16,930 nucleotides of DNA from Bdellovibrio sp. (lineage in GTDB: Bacteria; Bdellovibrionota; Bdellovibrionia; Bdellovibrionales; Bdellovibrionaceae), in contig JAHRXB010000243.1 in NCBI GenBank assembly GCA_019104905.1, positions 1 to 16,930 of the forward strand, read 5' to 3'. Positions 1 to 7,580 of this stretch are shown piece after piece; the stretch's first letter is position 1, and every line of letters begins with the position of its first letter. The position numbers and the translations under genes are program-made. Below the pieces are notes generated by a model. It worked only from the letters and a program-made list of their open reading frames with translations, ran no database searches and was not told where the DNA came from.

Positions 1-526
1 GCTCTTGATCATCGACCAGGCGAGGGATGTTGTTTCCGTCATTGGGATTCAAAACAGGAGTCAAAGTTTCGCCATGGGACCAAGGGTTGATCGCAAAAGC
101 AACGTTTTGATGGCCCTTGTGAAGGCCCAGGCCTTTAATGCTTCTTTCGATACGGATGTATTGAGACTCTCCAAGAAAGTTGTAGTTGATACGCTCTGCC
201 CAAGTCAGGCAGCCTGCTTTATCTGTGACCACAGTTTTGTTCACTTCCTCAACAAGGAATTCATGTCCCGAAATGGCTTTGTCATAAGCGACGTCCTTCA
301 CGCACGCTTGAAGATTGAATACTTTTGAAGACGGTAAAGCGAAATCGCCTTGAACAGAGGTCTCAAGGGCTTTTGACTTTTCCGCCATGGCTTGCACTGT
401 AAAAGTGGCCGCTCCTGATCCTGTGTCCGCCTTATCTTTGGGGCTTGGCAGATTGCAACCCGCCAAAGAGCTCAAAGCATAAATGCTAAGAATGGTTTGA
501 ATGAAGGTCTTCTTAGATGCTTGCAT
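1..526 (-). CDS. Lipoprotein of unknown function, 3' end cut by the window edge
   Basis: The minus strand is open from an ATG at 526 to base 1, giving about 175 residues with no stop, so the C-terminus lies outside the window. The N-terminus is a lipoprotein signal: basic MQASKK, a hydrophobic stretch, then lipobox LAGC followed by Asn, which predicts lipidation and outer-membrane sorting. The visible mature part is soluble and has Cys residues (in QACVKD and AGCLTW) that could form a disulfide. I recognise no family. The start overlaps the end of the upstream barrel gene by 14 bases (513-526), and GGAG lies 7 bases before the ATG, inside that gene, so the two are probably co-translated. A shared role with the barrel is inference. 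Confidence 0.8.
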   Translation of the reverse strand, partial: MQASKKTFIQTILSIYALSSLAGCNLPSPKDKADTGSGAATFTVQAMAEKSKALETSVQGDFALPSSKVFNLQACVKDVAYDKAISGHEFLVEEVNKTVVTDKAGCLTWAERINYNFLGESQYIRIERSIKGLGLHKGHQNVAFAINPWSHGETLTPVLNPNDGNNIPRLVDDQE

Positions 527-1646
527 AGAAGGTCTCCAGCTTAATCAACAGGGTCTTTTCGCGTGACTGAATGGAATTTGAAAACATGACTTCGGCGTCC
601 GTGTATTTGATGCCGATGTTAAAGCCCTCTTTCTTAAAGGAAAGAGAACTTTCCGCAGAATAACCAATGCGATTGGTTTCAAAGCCCGCGGCATTGAAGT
701 AAGCGACCGCAGCCTCAGGAGCGACAGAGAAGTAGCTGCCCTCAACGATCAAATCCAAGTTTTTGCTAAGATGGAATTCGCCGTTGGTAAAGTAGCGGTA
801 AGCAGTATTTTGATCTGCAGGCCCCTTGTGATTGATGAGGTAGTCGGCACCAATAGTCAAATCCAACGCATTCATAAGGGGGAATTGCAACTCGGAGGAA
901 GCTTCCATTCCTTGGTATTCACTTGTGAAGGCGTATTGAGCGTCTGAAATTTTGTTTACTTCATTTCCTAGAAGGCGAGACTGCTGAGCCACGGCCGAGG
1001 GCAAGTTATTATAGATGAAGTAGCCCACCGAGTTTTTCCAGTAAAGATTCTTGGCTGACTGCCAGTGAAGCTTTAAAGAAGCTGAATTTAAAGACGGTGT
1101 TGGCTCGAGTTCTTTTGTATTTGTACTCAAAGACGTTGAAGTGGGAATCGCGGACTCCACCGCCAAGCTTGTCTTGAATTCATTAGATTTGAGAACGCCC
1201 TCCACGCGAGCGGCAGGGAAGGCGATAGGATCCATCAAAAGACCTGTGTGCATATATTTTTGATTCAAGGCCCCAGCAGAGAGGCGAACGGATTGGACGG
1301 GAAGATAGTGAGCCGCCGCTTGTGACAGGGAGATCTTGTTTTCGGGTTTGTCGGCCCCATCCACAGACTGTGTTTGTCCTGATTGCAGGCGCAGGGAGGG
1401 TTGGATGTCCAAATGAAGGGTATTGCTAAGAAGATACTTGGCTTTGATTTCGGTACGAATATCAACGATTTTGGATTGGCTTTGTTCGTCATGGACGTCG
1501 GAGCCGGAGAGGCGTAAGCGCCATTCCGCAGAGAACTTACTGTCTTTGTTAGCCTCAGGCAAAGCCGTGCTGATCTGACCTTGTGCCCATGCTTGAGCGG
1601 TCAGTATCAAAATGAGACAAGCTGTTGATAAAGCGGTTCTTTTCAT
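513..1646 (-). CDS. Outer-membrane beta-barrel protein (porin-like)
   Basis: The protein has 377 residues and a clear Sec signal peptide (MKRTALS, hydrophobic core, predicted cleavage after AWA at residue 21). The rest alternates polar and hydrophobic residues in short strands ending in aromatics, for example LRLQSGQTQ, LKLHWQSA, VGYFIYNN and LIVEGSYFSV, as expected of an outer-membrane barrel with perhaps a dozen or more strands. It ends in ETFYASI and so lacks the common terminal Phe, which is somewhat unusual for a BamA substrate. The ATG at 1646 has only a weak GGA before it. The downstream lipoprotein gene begins inside its last codons. The fold is fairly secure. The transported substrate, if any, cannot be read from the sequence. 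Confidence 0.75.
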   Translation of the reverse strand: MKRTALSTACLILILTAQAWAQGQISTALPEANKDSKFSAEWRLRLSGSDVHDEQSQSKIVDIRTEIKAKYLLSNTLHLDIQPSLRLQSGQTQSVDGADKPENKISLSQAAAHYLPVQSVRLSAGALNQKYMHTGLLMDPIAFPAARVEGVLKSNEFKTSLAVESAIPTSTSLSTNTKELEPTPSLNSASLKLHWQSAKNLYWKNSVGYFIYNNLPSAVAQQSRLLGNEVNKISDAQYAFTSEYQGMEASSELQFPLMNALDLTIGADYLINHKGPADQNTAYRYFTNGEFHLSKNLDLIVEGSYFSVAPEAAVAYFNAAGFETNRIGYSAESSLSFKKEGFNIGIKYTDAEVMFSNSIQSREKTLLIKLETFYASI

Positions 1647-1701
1647 TCCAACCCCGTATTCCTACCCAGGTCATTTCAAGTTCCGTGCTTGCAGGAGGTC
1701 C

Positions 1702-1730
1702 ATTCATTTCAAAAATAGAAGACTTGGCAA
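1702..1730 (-). promoter_or_regulatory. Candidate sigma-70-type promoter for the barrel/lipoprotein pair
   Basis: Read on the minus strand, TTGCCA (1730-1725, five of six match to TTGACA) is followed after 17 bases by ATGAAT (1707-1702, only three of six match to TATAAT). It would give a leader of about 50 bases before the ATG at 1646. The -10 match is poor, so this is tentative. The gene-free stretch 1647-1886 separates two divergent genes. Apart from this I see no operator, hairpin or small gene in it. Confidence 0.25.
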
Positions 1731-1886
1731 AAATGCTTTTTACAGATGACGTTTTTTGTCGGTCAGTCGGGACACAGGTCGAGCATTTCTGTCTCATATT
1801 AAAAAGCGGTGTTTTGATTTCTGGCCTAATGTTAGGATTTTTCTGGAACCTCTATGAGTGCTGGTGATTGATCTGGGAGTATCAGG

Positions 1887-2972
1887 ATGAAACCATCTTT
1901 TGTTGTGCGTAGCGGAATGGTCCCTCTTTTAGTGTTCGTGGTTGCTTGTGCGGAAAAGCCTCGTCCAGAATCGCTGACCTTGAAAATGATGAGAATGCAG
2001 GCCGAAACAAACTATAAATCGGATGTTTCATCTGTCGACCCTCAAGATGTGAAGAAAGTGGAAAAAGTGGTTTTCACTTGTTGTGTTCACCAGGGCGGGG
2101 AGCAAAGTCTTTGGCAGCAAATAAATAAAGCGCAGCCAGACCTCGTGGTTTTGGCGGGCAACTCCGTGGACTCAGTTCGCTTTGATGAAAAGCCTCTGTC
2201 AGCTCAATATAAAAAATTGGATCAAGTGGAGGGGTATCGCGATTTGCGATCTCGTGTACCGTTCATGGCGGTGTGGGACGAGCAGGATTACGGCGTGAAG
2301 AATGGCGACTCTGAATTTGCATCTAAAAATGAAAGTCGCGAAGCGTTTCTAAAATATTGGTCCTATATTCCCAAATTGCAGACTGCGGAGGCCAAAGGTG
2401 TTGAACACTCCATTATCTTGGGCCCTAAAGGTCAGCGCTTGCAGTTGATCTTATTGGACACGCGTTTCTATGCAGCTCCTTTGCGTGAGGAAAACGGTGA
2501 ATTTAAAAAGAACTGGAGAAAAAAAGACTCTCGACTGGGAAAAGAACAATGGAAGTGGTTGGAGTCGGAGTTAAGAAAAGAGGCGGATTACCGCATCATC
2601 GTGTCTCCAGTTCAGATGGCCGCAAACTCTTATCCTGGAGAGCGCTGGGGCCTGAGTCCTCTTGAAAGGCAACGCCTCTTTGATACCTTGAGAGAGACCA
2701 AGGCGCATAATGTTTTGTTTGTCAGTGGAAATCGCTCTTTAGGGGCGATCGGAAAAGTGGATATGATTGACTACGGTCCTTTATATGACGTCACCGTGGG
2801 CCCTTTCAATGGAACGGCAGCGACTTCAGAAAAAGACTGGCATTATGTCGGCAAGCAAGTGGAAGAGCCCAACTTTGGAATGATTGAGCTGGATTGGAAG
2901 AAAAGAGAAGCTCATATCAAAATTCTTAATCGCGATGGAGTCGAACAAGGGACCCTCTCGTTGAAGTTTTAA
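1887..2972 (+). CDS. PhoD-like metallophosphatase-fold lipoprotein, probably catalytically inactive
   Basis: The 361-residue protein begins with a lipoprotein signal and lipobox VVAC (Cys21, then Ala, predicting the outer membrane). The mature part follows the short PhoD-like alkaline phosphatase/phosphodiesterase family in order: an FTCCVHQ motif (63-69), PDLVVLAGN (84-92), VPFMAVWDEQDYG (124-136), LLDTRFYAAPL (189-199), SPVQMAA (240-246), ERQRL (260-264) and LFVSGNRSLGAI (277-288). At each place where family members carry metal ligands, the residue is changed: LGD to AGN, WDDHDYG to WDEQDYG, SGDRH to SGNRS. The scaffold, including DTR and ERQRL, is otherwise well kept and the frame is intact, so this looks like a conserved pseudoenzyme or binding protein rather than a decayed gene. 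The start is supported by GGGAG 7 bases upstream. Membership of the fold is confident. Inactivity is inference from the motifs. Confidence 0.8.
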   Translation: MKPSFVVRSGMVPLLVFVVACAEKPRPESLTLKMMRMQAETNYKSDVSSVDPQDVKKVEKVVFTCCVHQGGEQSLWQQINKAQPDLVVLAGNSVDSVRFDEKPLSAQYKKLDQVEGYRDLRSRVPFMAVWDEQDYGVKNGDSEFASKNESREAFLKYWSYIPKLQTAEAKGVEHSIILGPKGQRLQLILLDTRFYAAPLREENGEFKKNWRKKDSRLGKEQWKWLESELRKEADYRIIVSPVQMAANSYPGERWGLSPLERQRLFDTLRETKAHNVLFVSGNRSLGAIGKVDMIDYGPLYDVTVGPFNGTAATSEKDWHYVGKQVEEPNFGMIELDWKKREAHIKILNRDGVEQGTLSLKF

Positions 2973-3031
2973 GTTTTCGACTTTGGGCTGGCCCTTGTTT
3001 TTCGGATTTGATGCGGATCTAATAAGGAAAG

Positions 3032-3751
3032 ATGCAATTTATCGCCCTAGTAAGTATTCTAATGTTTTCACTCTCGGCAGCCGCTGAGCGCTGGGTAGTC
3101 GCTACGGTGGAATGGCCACCATATACTTGTTCCAAATGTTATCGCAATGGTGCGGCGGCGGAGGCCCTTAGACAGGTTCTTGAGAAAAAGGGAATCTCTA
3201 TCGAGCTCGTTTTTTATCCCTGGATTCAAACCCAGAAAAATGGCGGAAAAAGATCTTTTGTTGGGTACTTTCCTGCTTGGAAGGACGAGATCCTTCCGGG
3301 GTTTTCCGGTGCGGGACCACTTTTTTCATCGCCCTTGGTGTTTCTGGAAAAAAGAGATAAGCCCCTTGTATGGCAGACTCTGGATGATCTGAATGGGAAG
3401 ATATTTGCGACGACCGAAGGTTATGGCAGCACCGAGGAGATTGCTCGTAAGGTTCGAAAGGGAGATTTTAAGACGCTCTCTGTTTTAAGCGAAGAATCGA
3501 CCCTCGTGAAATTGGCGGAAGGTAAGGTGGACGGGGTGTTGATGGATCTTTATGTCGGAAGATATTATTTGAAGAATATCTTTCCTCAATATCAAAACAA
3601 GATATCGATCAATCCAAGGATCATAGTTCAGAAAGATCTCTTTTTTGCGTTCAATAAGCATAGCAAAAATAAAGAGGAGCAGTTCAACGAAGCTCTTAAA
3701 GCGACGAATTTTGAAATAATTGTCGATAAGTATTTAAAAAACGTACCCTAG
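3032..3751 (+). CDS. Periplasmic solute-binding protein, family 3 (amino-acid-binding-like)
   Basis: The protein has 239 residues with a short signal peptide (cleavage probably after SAAA, residue 18) whose N-terminus has no Lys or Arg before the hydrophobic core. The start is fixed: an in-frame TAA lies 9 bases upstream, and AAGGA sits just before the ATG. The mature part reads as a type II periplasmic binding protein: VATVEWPPYT near the N-terminus, LDDLNGKIFATTEGYGS marking the second lobe, then LAEGKVDGVLMD and a C-terminal helix. No ABC permease or ATPase gene adjoins it, so it may work alone as a scavenger or as the sensor part of another system. The usual ligand loop after PPYT carries CSKC (Cys33, Cys36), which is unusual. 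It ends 7 bases from the convergent waaA gene. The ligand is unknown. Confidence 0.8.
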   Translation: MQFIALVSILMFSLSAAAERWVVATVEWPPYTCSKCYRNGAAAEALRQVLEKKGISIELVFYPWIQTQKNGGKRSFVGYFPAWKDEILPGFSGAGPLFSSPLVFLEKRDKPLVWQTLDDLNGKIFATTEGYGSTEEIARKVRKGDFKTLSVLSEESTLVKLAEGKVDGVLMDLYVGRYYLKNIFPQYQNKISINPRIIVQKDLFFAFNKHSKNKEEQFNEALKATNFEIIVDKYLKNVP

Positions 3752-3758
3752 GCAGCGA

Positions 3759-5051
3759 TCACTTCAAAATTTTATCCAACGAGGACAAGACCCTCGTTGT
3801 TGAGTTGCGGTTTTTTCCGATCTCGGCCCGAATCTCTTCCTTGATATGGGGAATCTGATCTTGGCGCTTCTTCATTCTTTGTAAAAGAACGACCAGATCA
3901 TCAGACGAATGAATAACCTGAACGATCATTCCTGAAGAATAATTTTTCTTTTGATAATAAAGAGCTTCACGATTGTTGCGATGCTGGGGGCCGACCATGA
4001 CAGGTAAGCCCGCAGCAAGGGCCTCCATCACACTGTGAACTTGCTTTCTAAAAGAGCCTCCCACAAAGGCGATGTCGGCCCAGGTGTAGAGTTCCGCCAA
4101 GATGCCCACCTGATCAATGATTAAAACAGATCCGGCAGGCCAAATTTGTGCCTGGGAATACCTGACGTAACGAAGGCCCCTTTGCGAGAGTTCTTTTTCT
4201 AATTTTTCTAGGTGGCTCGAAGTGGTTTCGTGCGGAGCGATGATGACTTGAATATGCACATTTTTGAGCTTTTCCAGGGCCGGCAATAACACAGCTTCAT
4301 CTTCAGGCCACGTCGAGCCGGCGATAAAAACGAAATCTTCGGGACTGGGAATGAATTCACTTTTCAAGGTCTTGGGATTTTCCAAGCGATGAAAAACTTG
4401 GTCAAAGCGAGTGTCGCCACTGACCAGCAAAGGGGATTGCAGTTCTAAAGTTTGCAAGCTTTGGATGTCCTCGGTCGAGACACAGTGAATCTCAGAAAGG
4501 TGATTCAAGGTGTATTGCGTGAGGTAGCGCGTAAGCCCTTTCAAACGGGACGAGTTGTCAGCAAAGGTGGCCGAGAATAAAGCCAAGGGAATGTGCTCTT
4601 TTTTGGCGACAGAGACAAGCACCGGCCACACATCGGTGCGCGCAAAAAGAAGAACGCGAGGGTTCCATTTTTTAATAAAGCGAGTGATTAAAAAATCCAA
4701 CTCCCAGGGAAGAGCGGCCCATACGTCGACATCGGCAAGACCTTCTAAGATCTTTTTGGCCGAGGGCGACGAGTACGTCACCAGAATGGGAGCCTGGGGA
4801 TGCTGTCGTTTGATTTCACGAATGACGGGACGGGCGTACTCAATTTCTCCACTGGCGGCATGGATCCAGTAGGGACGTGCCTTAGCGATGGTGTGTTCAG
4901 TTTCTCCGCTCTTGATTTTATAGAGGCCTCTGTTTTTGTCTTCAATCATCTCACGAAGTTTGCCCTTAAAAAGGGGACGGAAGATCTGCATGAGAACATA
5001 AGCCAAGGGCGCGAGAACTAATTTGTAAAAATAGAAAACGAAAAGACTCAT
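3759..5051 (-). CDS. waaA: 3-deoxy-D-manno-octulosonic acid (Kdo) transferase
   Basis: This membrane-anchored GT-B enzyme transfers Kdo from CMP-Kdo to the lipid A precursor at the cytoplasmic face of the inner membrane. The 430 residues match the family in length and layout: N-terminal membrane segment (about 5-25), acceptor domain with WIHAASGE (62-69; Glu69 is the likely catalytic base), RTDVWP (138-143) where proteobacterial enzymes have ETELWP, GDTRFDQV (212-219), then the CMP-Kdo domain with AGSTWPEDE (244-252), APHE (272-275), GILAELY (316-322), FVGGSF (329-334) and EALAAGLPVMVGP (343-355). The SGE motif is one residue shorter than the usual SVGE, and SGEIEYARPVI recalls the Bacteroidota form. 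The ATG overlaps the stop of the upstream glycosyltransferase as ATGA, indicating translational coupling. I see no strong ribosome binding site of its own. Confidence 0.92.
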   Translation of the reverse strand: MSLFVFYFYKLVLAPLAYVLMQIFRPLFKGKLREMIEDKNRGLYKIKSGETEHTIAKARPYWIHAASGEIEYARPVIREIKRQHPQAPILVTYSSPSAKKILEGLADVDVWAALPWELDFLITRFIKKWNPRVLLFARTDVWPVLVSVAKKEHIPLALFSATFADNSSRLKGLTRYLTQYTLNHLSEIHCVSTEDIQSLQTLELQSPLLVSGDTRFDQVFHRLENPKTLKSEFIPSPEDFVFIAGSTWPEDEAVLLPALEKLKNVHIQVIIAPHETTSSHLEKLEKELSQRGLRYVRYSQAQIWPAGSVLIIDQVGILAELYTWADIAFVGGSFRKQVHSVMEALAAGLPVMVGPQHRNNREALYYQKKNYSSGMIVQVIHSSDDLVVLLQRMKKRQDQIPHIKEEIRAEIGKNRNSTTRVLSSLDKILK

Positions 5052-6091
5052 GGTTGGCGACCTAGCAGCGTTTTAAGTTCGGCGGCGACCTGAGTTGGCG
5101 TGATATCGACAAGACATTGATGGAACTTTTCTTTATTCACGCAAGGGCCTTGGCCATGTTTACTGCACGGGCGGCAGGGCAACTGTATTTCCATGATTTT
5201 TGTCGAAGGGCGGGAAGGGAAACCAAAGGGGGCGGGACCCATCAAAGCAATGGTCTTCTTTCCTAATTGTTCAGCGACGTGCAAAAGACCCGTATCATTA
5301 CTAATTAAGATGGATGATTCGGCAACCACGCTGGAACTCACTTGCAAAGAACATCGTCCGGCAAGATTTAAAACTCTTTCGGGGGCGACGGCTCGGATGT
5401 CTTCGATAAAAGAGTCTTCGGGTCCCCCCAAGAGGACGAACTTATGTTCAGGACATAATAAAATCAGTTCTTTCCAATACTCTTTGGGCCATCGCTTGAG
5501 GAAATACGCGGCCGAAGGTGCTAAGGCGATTGTGCCCGCGTAGTCCTTTAAAACTTCGCGCGCTTTTTGACGACTTTCTTCGCTGGGGAAGATCTGGGGC
5601 GCTGGCGGAGGAAACTTCGAAACACCCCAAGGCAACAGAGGTTCTAACAAATCTCTTTGACCAGAAAAGGGCATCTCAAAAGTATTGATGCGCAAACGAA
5701 AGAGCAAAAATCTTTTCCAGCGGCGAATGGATCGACGAATAAACTGCGGGCCCACGCCAAGAAAGCCCCAGGGTCTCAATATAGAAACGATGATGCGAGA
5801 ACGTGCATTGTTGTGAGCATCATAGATGTGCGTGAATTTTTCACCGCGCAGGGCTCTTGTCAGTTTGATAAGTCCCAGGACGCCTTCTTTACGGTCAAAG
5901 TCCCACACCTGATTGATGGCGGGGTGCCCTTTAAGAAGAGGCGCCATATCCTTACGTGTGATCCAGTGGATTTGTGCTTCGGGATAGGTATTTTTGATGG
6001 CCGCAGGGACACTCAAAGTCTGCACGACATCTCCGAAGGCGGAGAAGCGAATGATCAAAAATTTAGCATTTTTAGGGTCCCTTACTAACAT
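5048..6091 (-). CDS. Glycosyltransferase family 9 protein (ADP-heptose:LPS heptosyltransferase type)
   Basis: The 347-residue protein (from the ATG at 6091) has the GT9 layout: N-terminal FLIIRFSAFGDVVQT (11-25), APSAAYFLKRWP (191-202), the nucleotide-sugar site LLGGPED (220-226), and SNDTGLLHVAEQLG (264-277). Near the end four cysteines (306, 309, 317, 326) form CRPC...C...C, seen in a subset of GT9 enzymes and possibly structural. Such enzymes add heptose to the LPS inner core, which suits its overlap with waaA downstream (4 bases). The frame stays open upstream to a GTG at 6127, which would add 12 residues. I prefer 6091 because family members start just before the LIIR motif and the GTG has no ribosome binding site. 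AGAGG before 6091 is rather close (2 bases), so the start is not settled. Sugar specificity is inferred. Confidence 0.88.
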   Translation of the reverse strand: MLVRDPKNAKFLIIRFSAFGDVVQTLSVPAAIKNTYPEAQIHWITRKDMAPLLKGHPAINQVWDFDRKEGVLGLIKLTRALRGEKFTHIYDAHNNARSRIIVSILRPWGFLGVGPQFIRRSIRRWKRFLLFRLRINTFEMPFSGQRDLLEPLLPWGVSKFPPPAPQIFPSEESRQKAREVLKDYAGTIALAPSAAYFLKRWPKEYWKELILLCPEHKFVLLGGPEDSFIEDIRAVAPERVLNLAGRCSLQVSSSVVAESSILISNDTGLLHVAEQLGKKTIALMGPAPFGFPSRPSTKIMEIQLPCRPCSKHGQGPCVNKEKFHQCLVDITPTQVAAELKTLLGRQP

Positions 6092-6202
6092 GGCCTCTAG
6101 CCTAGCAAAGGCGCCAAAAAAGGTCACTTGTTTAAAAGTTTTTAATAGGCCTGCTCATAAAATGTCCCTGGCCGGGCATGGGCTTTGATCTATAAGTCTA
6201 TG

Positions 6203-6209
6203 AAGGAGG
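6203..6209 (+). promoter_or_regulatory. Full AAGGAGG ribosome binding site
   Basis: AAGGAGG is an essentially perfect anti-16S match but sits only 3 bases before the ATG at 6213. It is the strongest ribosome binding site in the window and opens the four-gene plus-strand operon. It supports the 6213 start, after which a signal peptide follows. Confidence 0.7.
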
Positions 6210-6212
6210 CCT

Positions 6213-7580
6213 ATGCCTTTCATCGATCGCCCCACTTTGGGGGGTATTTTATCATCTTTGTTAGGGATGCTGCTGACGCTGTTAGGCCCCCTATCTGCGT
6301 TTGCCCAAGTGCAAACCGAGATGAGACTATTTTCTGACTCCTTCATCAGTCCGTCCTTTGAAGCCACGCAAAAAACCAATTATCAGTTCGTAGGTGCTCA
6401 GATCAAAACAGACCCTTTTTCTGATGAAAATCTTAAAATGGACGTGGCCGGTGGAGTCGCCATGGGGGCCCCTCTTTTAAACTATTTAAATATCTCTGAG
6501 TTTTACGTACAGAATCGCCAAAATGAAACGGAGACCTTCTATTTAGGTCGTAAGCGTATGCTGTGGAACGAGCTCGATGCCCGTTGGGATTTGGGAGTGT
6601 GGGAGCCCCTCTTCAAATGGAACCCCCTGTCCCCAGAGCGTCAGGGACTGACCGGGATTTTCTGGCAAGTGGATAAGCCTTTTTATACTTTGATGTTGTT
6701 TGCGTCGCCGTTTTATCTGCCGGATCAAGGGCCTAGCTTTGAAATTGAAAATGGAAGTTTCGTGAAGGGAAATCCCTGGTTCCGCCGTCCTCCCGAGAGC
6801 ATTCGGATTTGGAGTGAGGCGACCGCTATTGACTATCGTTTTGAAAAGCCCAATGAAGCCCAAGTCGTTTTGCAGAACTCATTTGGTTTGAAACTTTCGT
6901 TTGGAGATCCTCAAGGGTTGCGCGCTCAAGTGGGTTATACCTATAAGCCAGCCAATCAGTTGGCGATCGGCTATGAGGGAAATCTGGATGTCGGGCAACT
7001 CAAAGGGGCCGTCGATTTGCAGCCTCAGGTTTATTATCACTCTTTGGCTGGAATGGATGTCACGTATAAAGTTCAACACATCCGCATGGGCATCAGTGGC
7101 ATGATGGATCGTCCCAATAAAGATAATATATTTGAAGAGAAATGGACTCATCCCATTTTTGAGGATGCATTCTTGGTCAGTCCTTTTGTTGAATGGAATA
7201 ATGGTCGCTGGGGAGTGACTCTTCAACATCTTGAGATCTCTGGTGGCGACGTGAAAGAAGAAGGGGAGTTGGCAAACCCCAATCGAGCCGCTTTGATGAC
7301 TCGGTATCCTTATCAGCAAGCGCAGCAAATCGCTTTTTTGACAAACTATGACTTTGGGAAAAGTCGTCGTTTGGTCGGAAAGCTGAGTTACACCCATTCT
7401 CAGAAAAATGATTTTGATCTGATTCGTTTAAGCTCACGATTCCGACTTTCTAATTTGTGGTCTTTAATTGGTGAAATGCAGATGGTGAAGGCGGGGGCTT
7501 TAACCGCCAGCAATCAAAATGAAATTGCGCAGTTCGTGAATAATGATCGTTTGATGATAGGAGCGGCGTATGTTTTCTAG
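6213..7580 (+). CDS. Outer-membrane beta-barrel protein, first gene of the envelope operon
   Basis: The 455-residue protein has a signal peptide of about 31 residues (cleavage probably after SAFA) and ends in GAAYVF, a C-terminal aromatic typical of BAM-folded outer-membrane proteins. Amphipathic strands run the whole length (FYVQNRQ, FYLGRKRM, VVLQNSFGLKLSFG, VGYTYKP, LVGKLSYTHS, SLIGEMQMV). Loops rich in Trp, Pro and Arg occur around residues 125-200 (WDLGVWEPLFKWNPLSPE, WFRRPPESIRIW) and could form a plug or surface feature. I recognise no named family. The next gene starts inside its last codons (11-base overlap), so the barrel and the EF-hand lipoprotein are likely made together. It is divergent from the LPS pair across about 120 bases in which I found no convincing promoter. 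Confidence 0.75.
   Translation: MPFIDRPTLGGILSSLLGMLLTLLGPLSAFAQVQTEMRLFSDSFISPSFEATQKTNYQFVGAQIKTDPFSDENLKMDVAGGVAMGAPLLNYLNISEFYVQNRQNETETFYLGRKRMLWNELDARWDLGVWEPLFKWNPLSPERQGLTGIFWQVDKPFYTLMLFASPFYLPDQGPSFEIENGSFVKGNPWFRRPPESIRIWSEATAIDYRFEKPNEAQVVLQNSFGLKLSFGDPQGLRAQVGYTYKPANQLAIGYEGNLDVGQLKGAVDLQPQVYYHSLAGMDVTYKVQHIRMGISGMMDRPNKDNIFEEKWTHPIFEDAFLVSPFVEWNNGRWGVTLQHLEISGGDVKEEGELANPNRAALMTRYPYQQAQQIAFLTNYDFGKSRRLVGKLSYTHSQKNDFDLIRLSSRFRLSNLWSLIGEMQMVKAGALTASNQNEIAQFVNNDRLMIGAAYVF

Noticed and set aside
5..328. Plus-strand open frame of 107 codons at the left edge
   Set aside because: It lies opposite the partial lipoprotein gene, which has a lipobox, a ribosome binding site and a coupled upstream gene. 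The plus-strand product has no signal, motif or ribosome binding site.
1625..1867. Plus-strand open frame of 80 codons across the start of the barrel gene and the divergent intergenic region
   Set aside because: It begins inside the barrel gene on the other strand, has no ribosome binding site and no recognisable composition. It could only be a small gene if conserved elsewhere.
2973..3031. GGGCTGGCCC followed by CTTGTTTTT as a terminator between the PhoD-like and binding-protein genes
   Set aside because: The stem would be 4 bases with a 2-base loop, which cannot form a stable terminator. The two genes may be co-transcribed.
6092..6212. TATAAG at 6191-6196 as a -10 box for the operon starting at 6213
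   Set aside because: No -35-like hexamer lies at the right distance, and the transcript would begin on the ribosome binding site itself.
6879..7397. Minus-strand open frame of 172 codons inside the first operon barrel
   Set aside because: Entirely antisense to a well-supported barrel gene and without a ribosome binding site or domain. Its length follows from the codon pattern of the sense gene.
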